63,219 nt of DNA from an uncultured Bacteroidales bacterium (lineage in GTDB: Bacteria; Bacteroidota; Bacteroidia; Bacteroidales; P3), in the NCBI GenBank assembly GCA_900316235.1, contig ONCC01000008.1, positions 1-63,219 of the forward strand, written 5' to 3'. Both the position numbers and the translations under genes were made by a program. Positions 51,659 to 59,201 of the stretch are shown here, piece after piece. The notes beneath the pieces were generated by a model that worked only from the letters and a program-made list of their open reading frames with translations, was not told the origin of the DNA and searched no databases. Numbering within the stretch: the first letter of the stretch is position 1; each line of letters begins with the position of its first letter.

Positions 51659-52774
51659 TCATTTAAATGGTGCAAATGTAATATCTCCTGGATTCAATCC
51701 CAAATCCATCAGTACTTTATATGATTCTGCCTGTGCTTTTATCACTTGACGTCCAAACAAAGACCACCCTAAGGCCATTCCATTCGTTACGCCCAGGGGA
51801 ATCATGCCCATACCTCCCATGGCCATGTCCATTATATGAAAGGCGGCATCTTCAATTTTGTTATCATTCATCAACTGAAAAAAAGAAAGACCAACCCCGG
51901 CAAAACCCAGAGCCTTCCCTATGGTGTTTACGGAGCCCTCAATTTTACCTACTATCTTTGCCTCTCTAGTATATTTTAAACCATGACCCAATTCCTTGGA
52001 GGTTTCTTGTAACAAATCATAATTGTTCAGTATGGGGGCAAATAACGCTTTGTTCGCAATGGTTGACACAACCGCCCCTGAAGTGAGCCCCAATCCCACT
52101 AGTGTTGATGACGATTCTTTTATTTTATATCCCTCTGTTTGACATTTGTCCATGAAATCGACAACACTCATGTTGTAACTGAATGGGAAATCTCCATTGC
52201 ATGTGTTGGTATATTGCCTTTGGTTACCTCCATTATCACTGATTCTGGTGACAGTTTTGTTTTCGTGATTAATCAGCCATCCGTCATCGTAATCCATTGC
52301 CTCTTCACCATCTGGATCAACTAGCTTCACGGGATTCCAAGCGCAGTAGGCATATGGCGAGATGCTAGGGTACTTGTCGGCCATCGGGTCGACGCTGAGC
52401 CAGCTCGTCAACAATTCGCCCCAATAGTACCGTGCACCGTAGTAGTGGAAGCCTGATTCATAGTCTTTTTCTTTCCCGTTGAAACGATACATACCAAGAC
52501 GAGTGGTATCAAAGGTAGTAATGTTATGTATCTCCACCCAGTCCTCTCCGTAGGGAAGATAGTTAAGAACCTGTGATACCTGACCACTGTCGTTGGTAAG
52601 ATATGCTGTCGATCCAAGATGCTTACTACGCACGCTTTGCTGCATCTCGGCATAACTCAAGCAAACATGGCTCTGCGCTCGATTTCCGCAAAGGACACTA
52701 TGATAGTAATACACCTCATTCTCAGTATGCGATGAATAATATGTCATCATGCTAAAAAAGTCCGCTGACAACAT
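51659..52774 (-). CDS. RHS-core protein with hydrophobic, possibly membrane-acting toxin tip
   Basis: 371 aa from the ATG at 52774, 13 nt after the kinase gene's stop. The motif YYYHS-DHLGST is split by a 24-codon insert (52622-52693). The type A core and 'NPVKLVDPDG' follow. The tip has three glycine-rich hydrophobic stretches ('LVGLGLTSGAVVSTIANKALFAPIL', 'GKALGFAGVGLSFFQL', 'MAMGGMGMIPLGVTNGMALGWSLFG'), as in pore-forming or membrane-inserting toxins. No catalytic motif is seen. The immunity candidate is a membrane protein. Confidence 0.6.
   Translation of the reverse strand: MLSADFFSMMTYYSSHTENEVYYYHSVLCGNRAQSHVCLSYAEMQQSVRSKHLGSTAYLTNDSGQVSQVLNYLPYGEDWVEIHNITTFDTTRLGMYRFNGKEKDYESGFHYYGARYYWGELLTSWLSVDPMADKYPSISPYAYCAWNPVKLVDPDGEEAMDYDDGWLINHENKTVTRISDNGGNQRQYTNTCNGDFPFSYNMSVVDFMDKCQTEGYKIKESSSTLVGLGLTSGAVVSTIANKALFAPILNNYDLLQETSKELGHGLKYTREAKIVGKIEGSVNTIGKALGFAGVGLSFFQLMNDNKIEDAAFHIMDMAMGGMGMIPLGVTNGMALGWSLFGRQVIKAQAESYKVLMDLGLNPGDITFAPFK
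52622..52693 (-). repeat. 72-bp in-frame insert in the RHS HLGS motif, copy 1
   Basis: It encodes 24 residues (LCGNRAQSHVCLSYAEMQ and onward) between YYYHSV and HLGS. The same 72-bp element, about 80% identical, is at 60135-60206 in exactly the same place of another RHS gene. Other RHS genes here lack it (YFYHSDHLGGASW). Confidence 0.8.
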
Positions 52775-52786
52775 AATGACAAGATG

Positions 52787-53602
52787 TTATGTTATTTCCA
52801 CTTCTGTTGTCAGTGTTCGGGTGCCTCCTGCCCTCAGGTCGGGAGTGTTGATGCGGATGTCACAATCTACAACAAATACTGTACCCGTCGACGAGCGAAG
52901 GACATTTTCATCATGCATGTCGCTGAGATAGATTTCCGGAGTGGCATAAGTCCAGTTGCGAGGATTGATTAAACCAAATCCCATTTTACTCATGTATTCG
53001 GCAATCTCCTCGTCAGTCATGTGCAACCCCTCAATGAACGGCTGTTCCACGATAACTTTGAAATCGCCGTCGGCAGTGCGGCCAAAACCCAGTACCGTCA
53101 GTGTTGTTTCGGGGAAGTAGGCGTTGTGCAACGATATGCGGTCAAGCGCCAGCAAGGGTTGGATGAAATAATCAAGTCCGATGGCTTTCACCAACGTGGC
53201 ACCGTGGTCATAAACTACTGCTTCTCCACCTTCAGCAATCTGGTCGCCCAGCATCTTCGGCAACGAGTCGTCGATACGTTCCGTCCAACAGCCGACGGCA
53301 CGAGCCCACCGCTCTATGCGGTCAGCTTGCTGCGCTCCACGTTGGAGTTCTCTTTTGAAGTCGTTGCCATCAGGTGCAGCATCTCTATCTGGCGCAGTTT
53401 CTGCTCCCGCGAGAAGGGATGCAACGACATGAGTCGTGCCTCCCGCTGCGCAGCCATGCTGTTCGAACGGTGAAAATCGTTTATATACAAGCCGTCCATT
53501 GATAAATAGTTCTGCATAATGGTCAAGTTTCTGCAGACCCTCTGACGTGAATCCGTCGGCAATAACCTCGTTGATTGACTTCCAAAAGTCTGCGTTGTTC
53601 AT
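52787..53602 (-). CDS. kinase-like protein of the polyvalent-protein type (Kinase-PolyVal)
   Basis: 271 aa. The C-terminal half carries 'GGEAVVYDHGATLVKAI' (glycine loop and a possible ATP-binding Lys), 'LHNAYFPETTLTVLGFGRTADGDFKVIVEQPFIEG' (hinge region), 'LSDMHDENVL' (HDxxxxN-like catalytic loop) and 'VFVVDCDI' (metal Asp). This resembles the Ser/Thr/Tyr-kinase-like domain found in phage and plasmid polyvalent proteins. As a stand-alone gene it may be mobile-element derived. It has its own promoter at 53629-53657 and lies between two RHS arrays. Confidence 0.7.
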   Translation of the reverse strand: MNNADFWKSINEVIADGFTSEGLQKLDHYAELFINGRLVYKRFSPFEQHGCAAGGTTHVVASLLAGAETAPDRDAAPDGNDFKRELQRGAQQADRIERWARAVGCWTERIDDSLPKMLGDQIAEGGEAVVYDHGATLVKAIGLDYFIQPLLALDRISLHNAYFPETTLTVLGFGRTADGDFKVIVEQPFIEGLHMTDEEIAEYMSKMGFGLINPRNWTYATPEIYLSDMHDENVLRSSTGTVFVVDCDIRINTPDLRAGGTRTLTTEVEIT

Positions 53603-53628
53603 ACAATGATTCTTTACATTTGACGATG

Positions 53629-53657
53629 CAAAGATACGAAAAAAAATAAATTATCAA
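53629..53657 (-). promoter_or_regulatory. promoter of the kinase-like gene
   Basis: On the minus strand TTG (53657-53655), 18 nt, then TATCTTTG (53636-53629), ending 27 nt before the ATG at 53602. Confidence 0.7.
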
Positions 53658-53788
53658 TCTTCCCCTATTACTGATGCCACCTAGCATACAGCTATCAACA
53701 TCTTTTTCAATACTTTGTACACAGTCTTGGGATGGCGGGGTTCCTGTTGGGAGCATACTGGATGGAGTTGACCGAAAAGTTGTAATTG

Positions 53789-53905
53789 GAATCGATTCTA
53801 CTATTCATTGTTACTGTGATTTATGAAGGCAGTGCTATTGTTTTTCGAGTGTAAAAATACTTTTTTTCTTCATGTAATTCAAGTAAAAACTGATTATATA
53901 TTATC
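53789..53905. repeat. diverged copy of an RHS head upstream region
   Basis: TTGGAATCGATTCTACT...TTCATTGTT and the following ~100 nt align loosely with 61573-61690, the region between the DUF1016 gene and the RHS gene at 61708. The TAATTTTG -7 box of that copy is not kept here. The rest of 53658-53964 shows no gene. Confidence 0.55.
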
Positions 53906-53964
53906 ATAGAATATATATTACATCTCTCCGTAAAACATTTCAAATTTTATATACGAGGAACAAG

Positions 53965-53992
53965 AAAGGCCAAGATTCACATCTTGGCCTTT
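53965..53992. terminator. strong hairpin terminator, 3' end of the gene remnant
   Basis: AAAGGCCAAGAT-tcac-ATCTTGGCCTTT forms perfect 12-nt arms. On the minus strand it is followed by CTTGTTCC and on the plus strand by ACTTTTTC. It includes the stop codon of the remnant at 53977. Confidence 0.7.
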
Positions 53993-54102
53993 ACTTTTTC
54001 GAAGAATTTCGCCGTGTCGATGATGAAACGCTCGTGCGTTCCTTCACCCCAGGGACCGTCCCCTGTCACAGCTGGATCGAAAGAATCAGTAGTTTTAAAT
54101 CT
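53977..54102 (-). pseudogene. 3'-terminal remnant of an unidentified gene
   Basis: A 41-codon open stretch after a stop reads 'SFDPAVTGDGPWGEGTHERF' and continues to 'FFEKVKAKM', ending inside a terminator hairpin. It has the look of a real protein C-terminus but no start, and I cannot name the parent. It stands where the next RHS module of the array would be expected, 7 nt after the immunity gene stop. The array therefore seems to have been joined onto the end of an older gene. Confidence 0.45.
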
Positions 54103-54109
54103 TTACCCA

Positions 54110-54802
54110 TTACCATGCCATTGCCCACCAACATACTCTGGACACCTTCCGCGACACGGCAATCCCTTTTGCATAGCCATGCTTCCAGTGGGTCGACAAC
54201 ACAGGTCTGTCTTCCTCGTCTGCCTTTAATTTGTTTTTCCAAAAATTGCCATTGTCTGCCTCCAAAATATAGACCACTAGGTCTTCGGGGATAATTTCCT
54301 TCTTTTCTGTATAAAGTCCATCATCAAAAAGTATCTCTTGTGTCGTTTCACCCAAAGAAAAATAGGCGTCTCCCATATCCGGTATTGGAATCTGTAGTGA
54401 ATCCTTCATTGGGACACGGTAAGCTGACGCGTATCGCATATAGTGAATGTCTATCGTGAAAACGCTGTCAGTGTATTCCATTTTCTTCAGATAATTGAGA
54501 GATTCCAAACTATCTATCGCGATATCCCCCATGGTGTCTGAGAAAAAAGCCAAACAACGGAATACACTTTCATTAGAGTCGTCCCACGGTGAGCTATGAT
54601 AGGAGACAAATGTATTGCTTAACGAGTAATCATGCCAAGCTGGGGGGAAAAAGTCAACAATATTCTTCTCGTACATTTGTTCTAACTGGGTAACAAACTG
54701 CTCTTTGGACGGATCCTGTAGGGTTTTGATGTTGAAATGATAACAACCCTGGAATAACATTAGCCCCAAAGAGATTTCTATTGCTTTAAACATTCCGTTC
54801 AT
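54110..54802 (-). CDS. lipoprotein, putative immunity protein of the 54806-55720 toxin
   Basis: 230 aa. MNGMFKAIEISLGLMLFQGC gives a lipobox (LFQGC, Cys about 20). The rest is acidic, Tyr/Trp-rich and of no family I know. It ends in the aromatic 'RVCWWAMAW'. It starts 3 nt after the RHS stop in the sequence TAAAATATG, the same junction as at 59198-59204. Last functional gene of this leftward array. Confidence 0.6.
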   Translation of the reverse strand: MNGMFKAIEISLGLMLFQGCYHFNIKTLQDPSKEQFVTQLEQMYEKNIVDFFPPAWHDYSLSNTFVSYHSSPWDDSNESVFRCLAFFSDTMGDIAIDSLESLNYLKKMEYTDSVFTIDIHYMRYASAYRVPMKDSLQIPIPDMGDAYFSLGETTQEILFDDGLYTEKKEIIPEDLVVYILEADNGNFWKNKLKADEEDRPVLSTHWKHGYAKGIAVSRKVSRVCWWAMAW

Positions 54803-54805
54803 ATT

Positions 54806-55720
54806 TTACTTCCTTTTTAATATTGTGTTTACCAACTTATTGTCCTTCTTATAGTCTTTAATACTGATTCTCTGAGGACTTGAGAGATCATGGTGTGCCG
54901 GAAGTATGGACTGAACTAGAGTCTCTAAAAATCCTAAGAAACCAGATTTTTCTCCATAGCGTATTTGCTGCCGATTTGCGAATGGCATATTATTGAGAAT
55001 GGGATCAAATTTGCCATACACTGTCTCTCCAATGTTTGAACGATTAATTTCTTTATACGAATTCGGAACATATCCAACTTTTTCCACATAGTCAATTCGA
55101 CTACCACAATCAAAATCAATATATTTCCCTTCCGGAGAGCCAGGCATCCTCATCTCATAAGTGTTATCATATTGGATGACTTGTGTGGGAACCTGCTTGT
55201 ATCCAACAGACTTCATGACAGATTTTGCCATGTCACCATTTAATGACAATTCCATATCAAAACTATTTGTCCACTCATTATAATTCATTTTTCCATTGTT
55301 TCTTCTAACGATATCCCAATCTGAATTATGAAGGCCATCCGTTGAGAACATTCCATTTGCGCCCAAGTGTTTCCACCCCTCACCCTTCATTGCGCCTGTT
55401 CCCGCTGCATCTGCCCCTTTGACTTTGCTATTATAGTAAATACTACCTGTTAATTCATTCTGATACCAATCATTTCCATCGGGATCTACCAACTTCACAG
55501 GATTCCATGCACAATAAGCATACGGTGAAATACTAGGATACTTGTCTGCCATTGGGTCGACAGAGAGCCACATGGTCATCAGCTCGTGGTCCATGTATCT
55601 CGCACCGAAATAGCCGTAGCCTGTTTCCTCATCTCTTTCTTTCCCGGTGAAAACGAAGAAGGTAAACCGCGTGTTTCGTGTGAGGTTTACCCTTTCGGTT
55701 TTATGTGTTGACGGAGTCAC
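54806..55720 (-). CDS. orphan RHS core with unrecognised toxin tip
   Basis: 304 aa from a GTG at 55720. No ATG occurs before the core in this copy, so a non-ATG start upstream of the hairpin is needed. Leader THKTERVNLTR, type B core, 'NPVKLVDPDGNDWYQNELTGSIYYN', then a ~190-aa tip without a motif I can name. The tip has a Cys/aromatic-rich middle ('GKYIDFDCGSRIDYVEKVGYVPN') and a basic C-terminus (KKDNKLVNTILKRK). The immunity partner is a lipoprotein, which would suit a periplasmic target. Confidence 0.65.
   Translation of the reverse strand: MTPSTHKTERVNLTRNTRFTFFVFTGKERDEETGYGYFGARYMDHELMTMWLSVDPMADKYPSISPYAYCAWNPVKLVDPDGNDWYQNELTGSIYYNSKVKGADAAGTGAMKGEGWKHLGANGMFSTDGLHNSDWDIVRRNNGKMNYNEWTNSFDMELSLNGDMAKSVMKSVGYKQVPTQVIQYDNTYEMRMPGSPEGKYIDFDCGSRIDYVEKVGYVPNSYKEINRSNIGETVYGKFDPILNNMPFANRQQIRYGEKSGFLGFLETLVQSILPAHHDLSSPQRISIKDYKKDNKLVNTILKRK
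55649..55707 (-). repeat. RHS hairpin leader repeat, copy 6
   Basis: On the minus strand: CACATAAAACCGAAAGGGTA...ACGCGGTTTACCTTCTTCG, then TTTTCACCGGG. The loop ATG seen in other copies is ACG here. Confidence 0.75.
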
Positions 55721-55746
55721 TTTTTGTTTTTTTCGAAACGTTATTC

Positions 55747-56358
55747 TCAGTTCGAGATAGGTGCATTTTTAACCAAATAATGTTGGGGAATATCACATAA
55801 CTCTTTTAGTAAGGAAATGAAGTTCAAATATTCTTCTCGGAAAACGTCAGTACTATGGTGTACAAAATGATAATCAGTGGTGGTGCTCCTATTGTTTACA
55901 TATGAGCCATAAAAGCGAATACCACATACGGCATACCCCTCCGATATTCCATCGTGAGCATTGCTTTTGTTAACCCATATGTTACCATCAGTATTTTTGA
56001 TAAAACTGCAGGATGACATTATTTTTTCAAAATACGATTCACCGGAGTTATCAATCAGGAATTCATCTTTGAGCAAGAACCACTTTTGTCGCGTCTCACT
56101 ATACACAATACCTGTACCCGAACGCTTTTGGAGAGCGGCGGTTATATTTTCCGTGCACTCCACTCGAATTGAAGGAGTGGTATCATACTCGAAAACATCA
56201 TTCAAGCCATGAGGATAGATGATAATCTGGATATCTTCGCCGCCATTAGTAAGAAAATACTGAATTACAATGCTGTCATAAGTAGTTTGTGCATTTATGT
56301 CTTTTACACCACAAAAGAATAATAAAAGCAAGATTAATGCATTAAAGTTTTTTTTCAT
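55747..56358 (-). CDS. secreted protein, putative immunity protein of the 56363-57271 toxin
   Basis: 203 aa. Signal peptide MKKNFNALILLLLFFCGVKDINAQ, with cleavage probably after INA. A lipobox at LFFCG is possible but less likely. No family is recognised. It begins 4 nt after the RHS stop. Immunity is inferred from position. Confidence 0.6.
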   Translation of the reverse strand: MKKNFNALILLLLFFCGVKDINAQTTYDSIVIQYFLTNGGEDIQIIIYPHGLNDVFEYDTTPSIRVECTENITAALQKRSGTGIVYSETRQKWFLLKDEFLIDNSGESYFEKIMSSCSFIKNTDGNIWVNKSNAHDGISEGYAVCGIRFYGSYVNNRSTTTDYHFVHHSTDVFREEYLNFISLLKELCDIPQHYLVKNAPISN

Positions 56359-56362
56359 AGTG

Positions 56363-57271
56363 CTATCTAATTTTTTTATTATTGGTTTCTATTCGATTAT
56401 AATAATTATATTGACTCTTAATAAATTCTTGATATTTTTCAGTCGTTTTCTGGAACAATGGATCATTCCAAACCGCGGAATAGCAATATCGGTGGGTTTT
56501 ATTAGCATCACCCCAACCTCGCTGTAAATGACCATACCATTCATGGATAACAACACTTGCTTGAATATTTTCCACTGTCGCTTCATAGAACTCACCAATG
56601 AATGCTCCAGACAATGGAGGGAGATTCAATTCTGTAGCAACAATTCTATTTCTTCCTGTAGTAGAAATGTACGCACCATCCTTTGTATTATCAGGGGCTT
56701 TACCCAAAAATATTTTCCCACCTTCTAATTCTCCTATATCGAATGGTTTCAGAGAGCCACTACCTTGGACCTTATAGCCATTTAATTGACTAACAATATG
56801 TGTATACATCTTCTCCTTCGCTTTTTTACTCATAGTATTCCTATATTCAGAAAATGTATAGTATTCTGCTTTTTTTGTATCGCCACTCGTGGATTGAATT
56901 AACTTATCAGCATTTAGATTGTCAAATTTTCTTTTCCCATCATATATAATAATTTCTCCTGTATAACCTTCTTTTGTACATCCTCTAAAGGTTCCCGTAG
57001 AACTAAATACCGGGTTTATTTCCCTCCCATCTGGGTCTTTCAACTTCACGGGATTCCAGGCACAGTAGGCGTAGGGGGAAATCCCAGGATACTTATCCAT
57101 CATCGGGTCGACGCTCAGCCAGCTCGTCAAAAGTTCCGACCAATAGTACCTCGCTCCGAAATAGTGGAAGCCTGATTCATAGTCTTTTTCTTTCCCGTTG
57201 AAAACGAAAGGGTAAAACCACATGGTTTTCGTGCGGTTTACCCCTTCGGTTTTATGTGCTGGTTGGTTCAA
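56363..57271 (-). CDS. orphan RHS core with HExxGH-type metallopeptidase-like tip
   Basis: 302 aa from a TTG at 57271; an ATG in the leader hairpin at 57223 is the alternative. Leader AHKTEGVNRTKTMWF, type A core, 'NPVKLKDPDGREI'. In the tip, 'SVVIHEWYGHLQRGWGD' at residue ~243 has His and His separated by four residues (HExxGH) instead of the usual HExxH. This spacing is known from dipeptidyl peptidase III (M49). Further His/Glu residues follow within 15 positions. It looks like a zinc peptidase, unproven. Confidence 0.65.
   Translation of the reverse strand: MNQPAHKTEGVNRTKTMWFYPFVFNGKEKDYESGFHYFGARYYWSELLTSWLSVDPMMDKYPGISPYAYCAWNPVKLKDPDGREINPVFSSTGTFRGCTKEGYTGEIIIYDGKRKFDNLNADKLIQSTSGDTKKAEYYTFSEYRNTMSKKAKEKMYTHIVSQLNGYKVQGSGSLKPFDIGELEGGKIFLGKAPDNTKDGAYISTTGRNRIVATELNLPPLSGAFIGEFYEATVENIQASVVIHEWYGHLQRGWGDANKTHRYCYSAVWNDPLFQKTTEKYQEFIKSQYNYYNRIETNNKKIR
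57199..57258 (-). repeat. RHS hairpin leader repeat, copy 7
   Basis: On the minus strand: CACATAAAACCGAAGGGG-TAAACCGCAC-GAAAACC-ATGTGGTTTTACCCTTTCG-TTTTCAACGGG. About 20 base pairs with one mismatch and one bulge. Nearly identical to copy 8. Confidence 0.85.
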
Positions 57272-57328
57272 TTAGTTGGTGTTCTATAGTTCTTATTATT
57301 TTTTAGGGGGACGGCCTTACAATGGTTT

Positions 57329-57778
57329 TTACCAATACGTTAGCTTTAATGTTTCCACAATGCCCTCTGCATACAACAATCCAGACCCATTTCTCAATAC
57401 GCACATTATATCATTGCACACAAACCATAGTCCATATGAGAAAACCACGTATAGTAGACAATATATTCCATATCTAATTTTTTTACAATGAGCGGATTGG
57501 TGAATCTCATCATATATTTTATCTCGTCTGTTGTCATGCCTGAAATAAAAATATGAAAATATAACCATTGCAAAACCAATGAAATACATTGCTTTCGTCC
57601 ATTTGTCAGCAAAAAAAGCATCACGCATAACAAAGATGCACATGATATCACCTACCACAAACAAATTGATAGAAAGCGTGAATCCAATAAAAATATATGC
57701 AGATATGTATGGATCTCCTTGTGTTTTGCATTTCTTTTCAAGATACGAAAAAAAGAAAAAAAGATGTTTGTAAATCAT
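57329..57778 (-). CDS. multi-pass membrane protein, putative immunity protein of the 57789-58679 toxin
   Basis: 149 aa with three to four hydrophobic segments (about residues 26-48, 62-80 and 103-122), rich in Phe and Tyr. No family is recognised. It begins 10 nt after the RHS stop. As with 51191-51652, a membrane protein follows a toxin tip without a hydrolase motif, which suggests a membrane-acting toxin. Confidence 0.55.
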   Translation of the reverse strand: MIYKHLFFFFSYLEKKCKTQGDPYISAYIFIGFTLSINLFVVGDIMCIFVMRDAFFADKWTKAMYFIGFAMVIFSYFYFRHDNRRDKIYDEIHQSAHCKKIRYGIYCLLYVVFSYGLWFVCNDIMCVLRNGSGLLYAEGIVETLKLTYW

Positions 57779-57788
57779 ATTTCAAATA

Positions 57789-58679
57789 TTAAAACCATGT
57801 GCTTGGCCCATAATTTTTCCCTAATTCATAAAAAAGTGGAACATGCCAACAATAGGGCAGAGAACTAACTGCATTTACAATATGGTTGGTCCATCTTTCT
57901 TGGTTGGTAATTTCTTCTCTATGAGCTCGTACTTCGGTGTTTACCGCAGAGTATACTGCTGAGCCACGCCCTAGCCACTTGAACCCAGTAGCCACCCTGC
58001 TATAATTTGCAGCTAGTTTTTGTTGATTCTTATATCTACCATTCAGTCCTCCGTTTTTCCCTTTTTGGATAACCTTAATAGAGCCATCTTTACCCATATA
58101 TGTGCCATTGTCGTAATCAAAAATCACTTTTGCCATCCTATTACAGCCATAACCAATGTACCCACTAGTTACACCTGCCACTGTGCTAGATAAATCATCA
58201 GATAAATTATTTTTGCTCTCTTCCTGAATTAATTGGGCTCCATTTCGGACATTGTCAATTAATGTAAAATCAACGTACTGCCCCAAAACATCAGATTGAG
58301 TCCCAATTAAACCTCGCCATACATCATTTTCATTAATATATTGAAATGCATCACCTCCATCGGAACTGACTCTTGTGATTGTCTTATTATTTCTATCAAC
58401 CTTCCACCCATCGTCATTGGCAATCGCTTCATTTCCGTCCGGGTCGACCAAAGTCACGGGATTCCAAGCGCAATACGCATAGGGGCTTATGTTGGGGTAC
58501 TTATCCATCATTGGGTCGACGCTCAGCCATCCCGTCAAAAGTTCCGACCAATAGTACCGTGCCCCGTAGTAGTGGAAGCCTGATTCATAGTCTTTTTCTT
58601 TCCCGTTGAAAACGAAAGGGTAAAACCACATGGTTTTCGTGCAGTTTACCCCTTCGGTTTTATGTGCGAATGCAGTCAA
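57789..58679 (-). CDS. orphan RHS core with unrecognised toxin tip
   Basis: 296 aa from a TTG at 58679 (or the ATG at 58631 in the hairpin). Leader AHKTEGVNCTKTMWF, type A core, 'NPVTLVDPDGNEAIANDDGWKVDRNNKTITRVSSDGG'. The linker after the core resembles that of 51659-52774 (DDGWLINHENKTVTRISDNGG). The tip has a glycine-rich stretch 'STVAGVTSGYIGYGCNRMAK' and no catalytic motif I recognise. The membrane protein behind it fits a membrane target. Confidence 0.6.
   Translation of the reverse strand: MTAFAHKTEGVNCTKTMWFYPFVFNGKEKDYESGFHYYGARYYWSELLTGWLSVDPMMDKYPNISPYAYCAWNPVTLVDPDGNEAIANDDGWKVDRNNKTITRVSSDGGDAFQYINENDVWRGLIGTQSDVLGQYVDFTLIDNVRNGAQLIQEESKNNLSDDLSSTVAGVTSGYIGYGCNRMAKVIFDYDNGTYMGKDGSIKVIQKGKNGGLNGRYKNQQKLAANYSRVATGFKWLGRGSAVYSAVNTEVRAHREEITNQERWTNHIVNAVSSLPYCWHVPLFYELGKNYGPSTWF
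58608..58666 (-). repeat. RHS hairpin leader repeat, copy 8
   Basis: Differs from copy 7 by only one or two bases (TAAACTGCAC for TAAACCGCAC). The same hairpin directly precedes the same AACGGGAAAG core codons. Confidence 0.85.
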
Positions 58680-58692
58680 TAGGTTAGATGCC

Positions 58693-59198
58693 TCATCTGA
58701 TTTTTATTGGCACAAAATCGTCTGGCTGGACTCCCACAAGTTCTAAATAGTTATTTCCATTTAATACATAAGCGCAACACTCTACTATATCCACTGATGG
58801 GTAATTAAGGCTGTCTAAGTTTATCCATTTCAAAGAATCTGGATCATAGAATTTTATTCCAATATTCTGACCATCAAACACCAACACCTTATAATTATCG
58901 ATGATTGCAAAACCCTTAAAGGCTTCTTTCCTATTGTCCATCGGAATGCTCCCGCTCATCATGTAGAATCCCAGCATCGTATCCTCTACGGGGAATCCTG
59001 GTACTCCAGTTAGAAATTCCATTGAATATAAGTATGATGTGTCAGGGTGACCTTCATGTTCTATAAAGTAAGTGAATGCTTCCTTTATGCATGGTGATAT
59101 TCCTGTAGAAGAGTTTTTTTCGCCAACCACATCTAATCCAACATTTCCATGACAGGAAACCAATAGACCAATCAATAATAAGAAAATTGTTTTTTCAT
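58693..59198 (-). pseudogene. lipoprotein immunity-like gene with a frameshift in its start A-tract
   Basis: From the ATG at 59198 the sequence has six A and stops after 8 codons. With seven A the frame would read MKKTIFLLLIGLLVSC, a perfect lipoprotein signal, and continue through the remaining ~160 codons to 58693. As it stands, the only start in the long frame is a TTG at 59175, which removes most of the signal. The TAAAATATG junction with the RHS stop at 59202 marks 59198 as the intended start. This is either a slippage-controlled or broken gene or a one-base assembly error. The rest of the protein belongs to no family I know. Confidence 0.65.
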
Positions 59199-59201
59199 AT
59201 T

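Noticed and set aside
53021..53473. Plus-strand frame at 53021-53473 within the kinase-like gene
   Set aside because: The minus-strand frame carries recognisable kinase motifs and a promoter. This one has neither.
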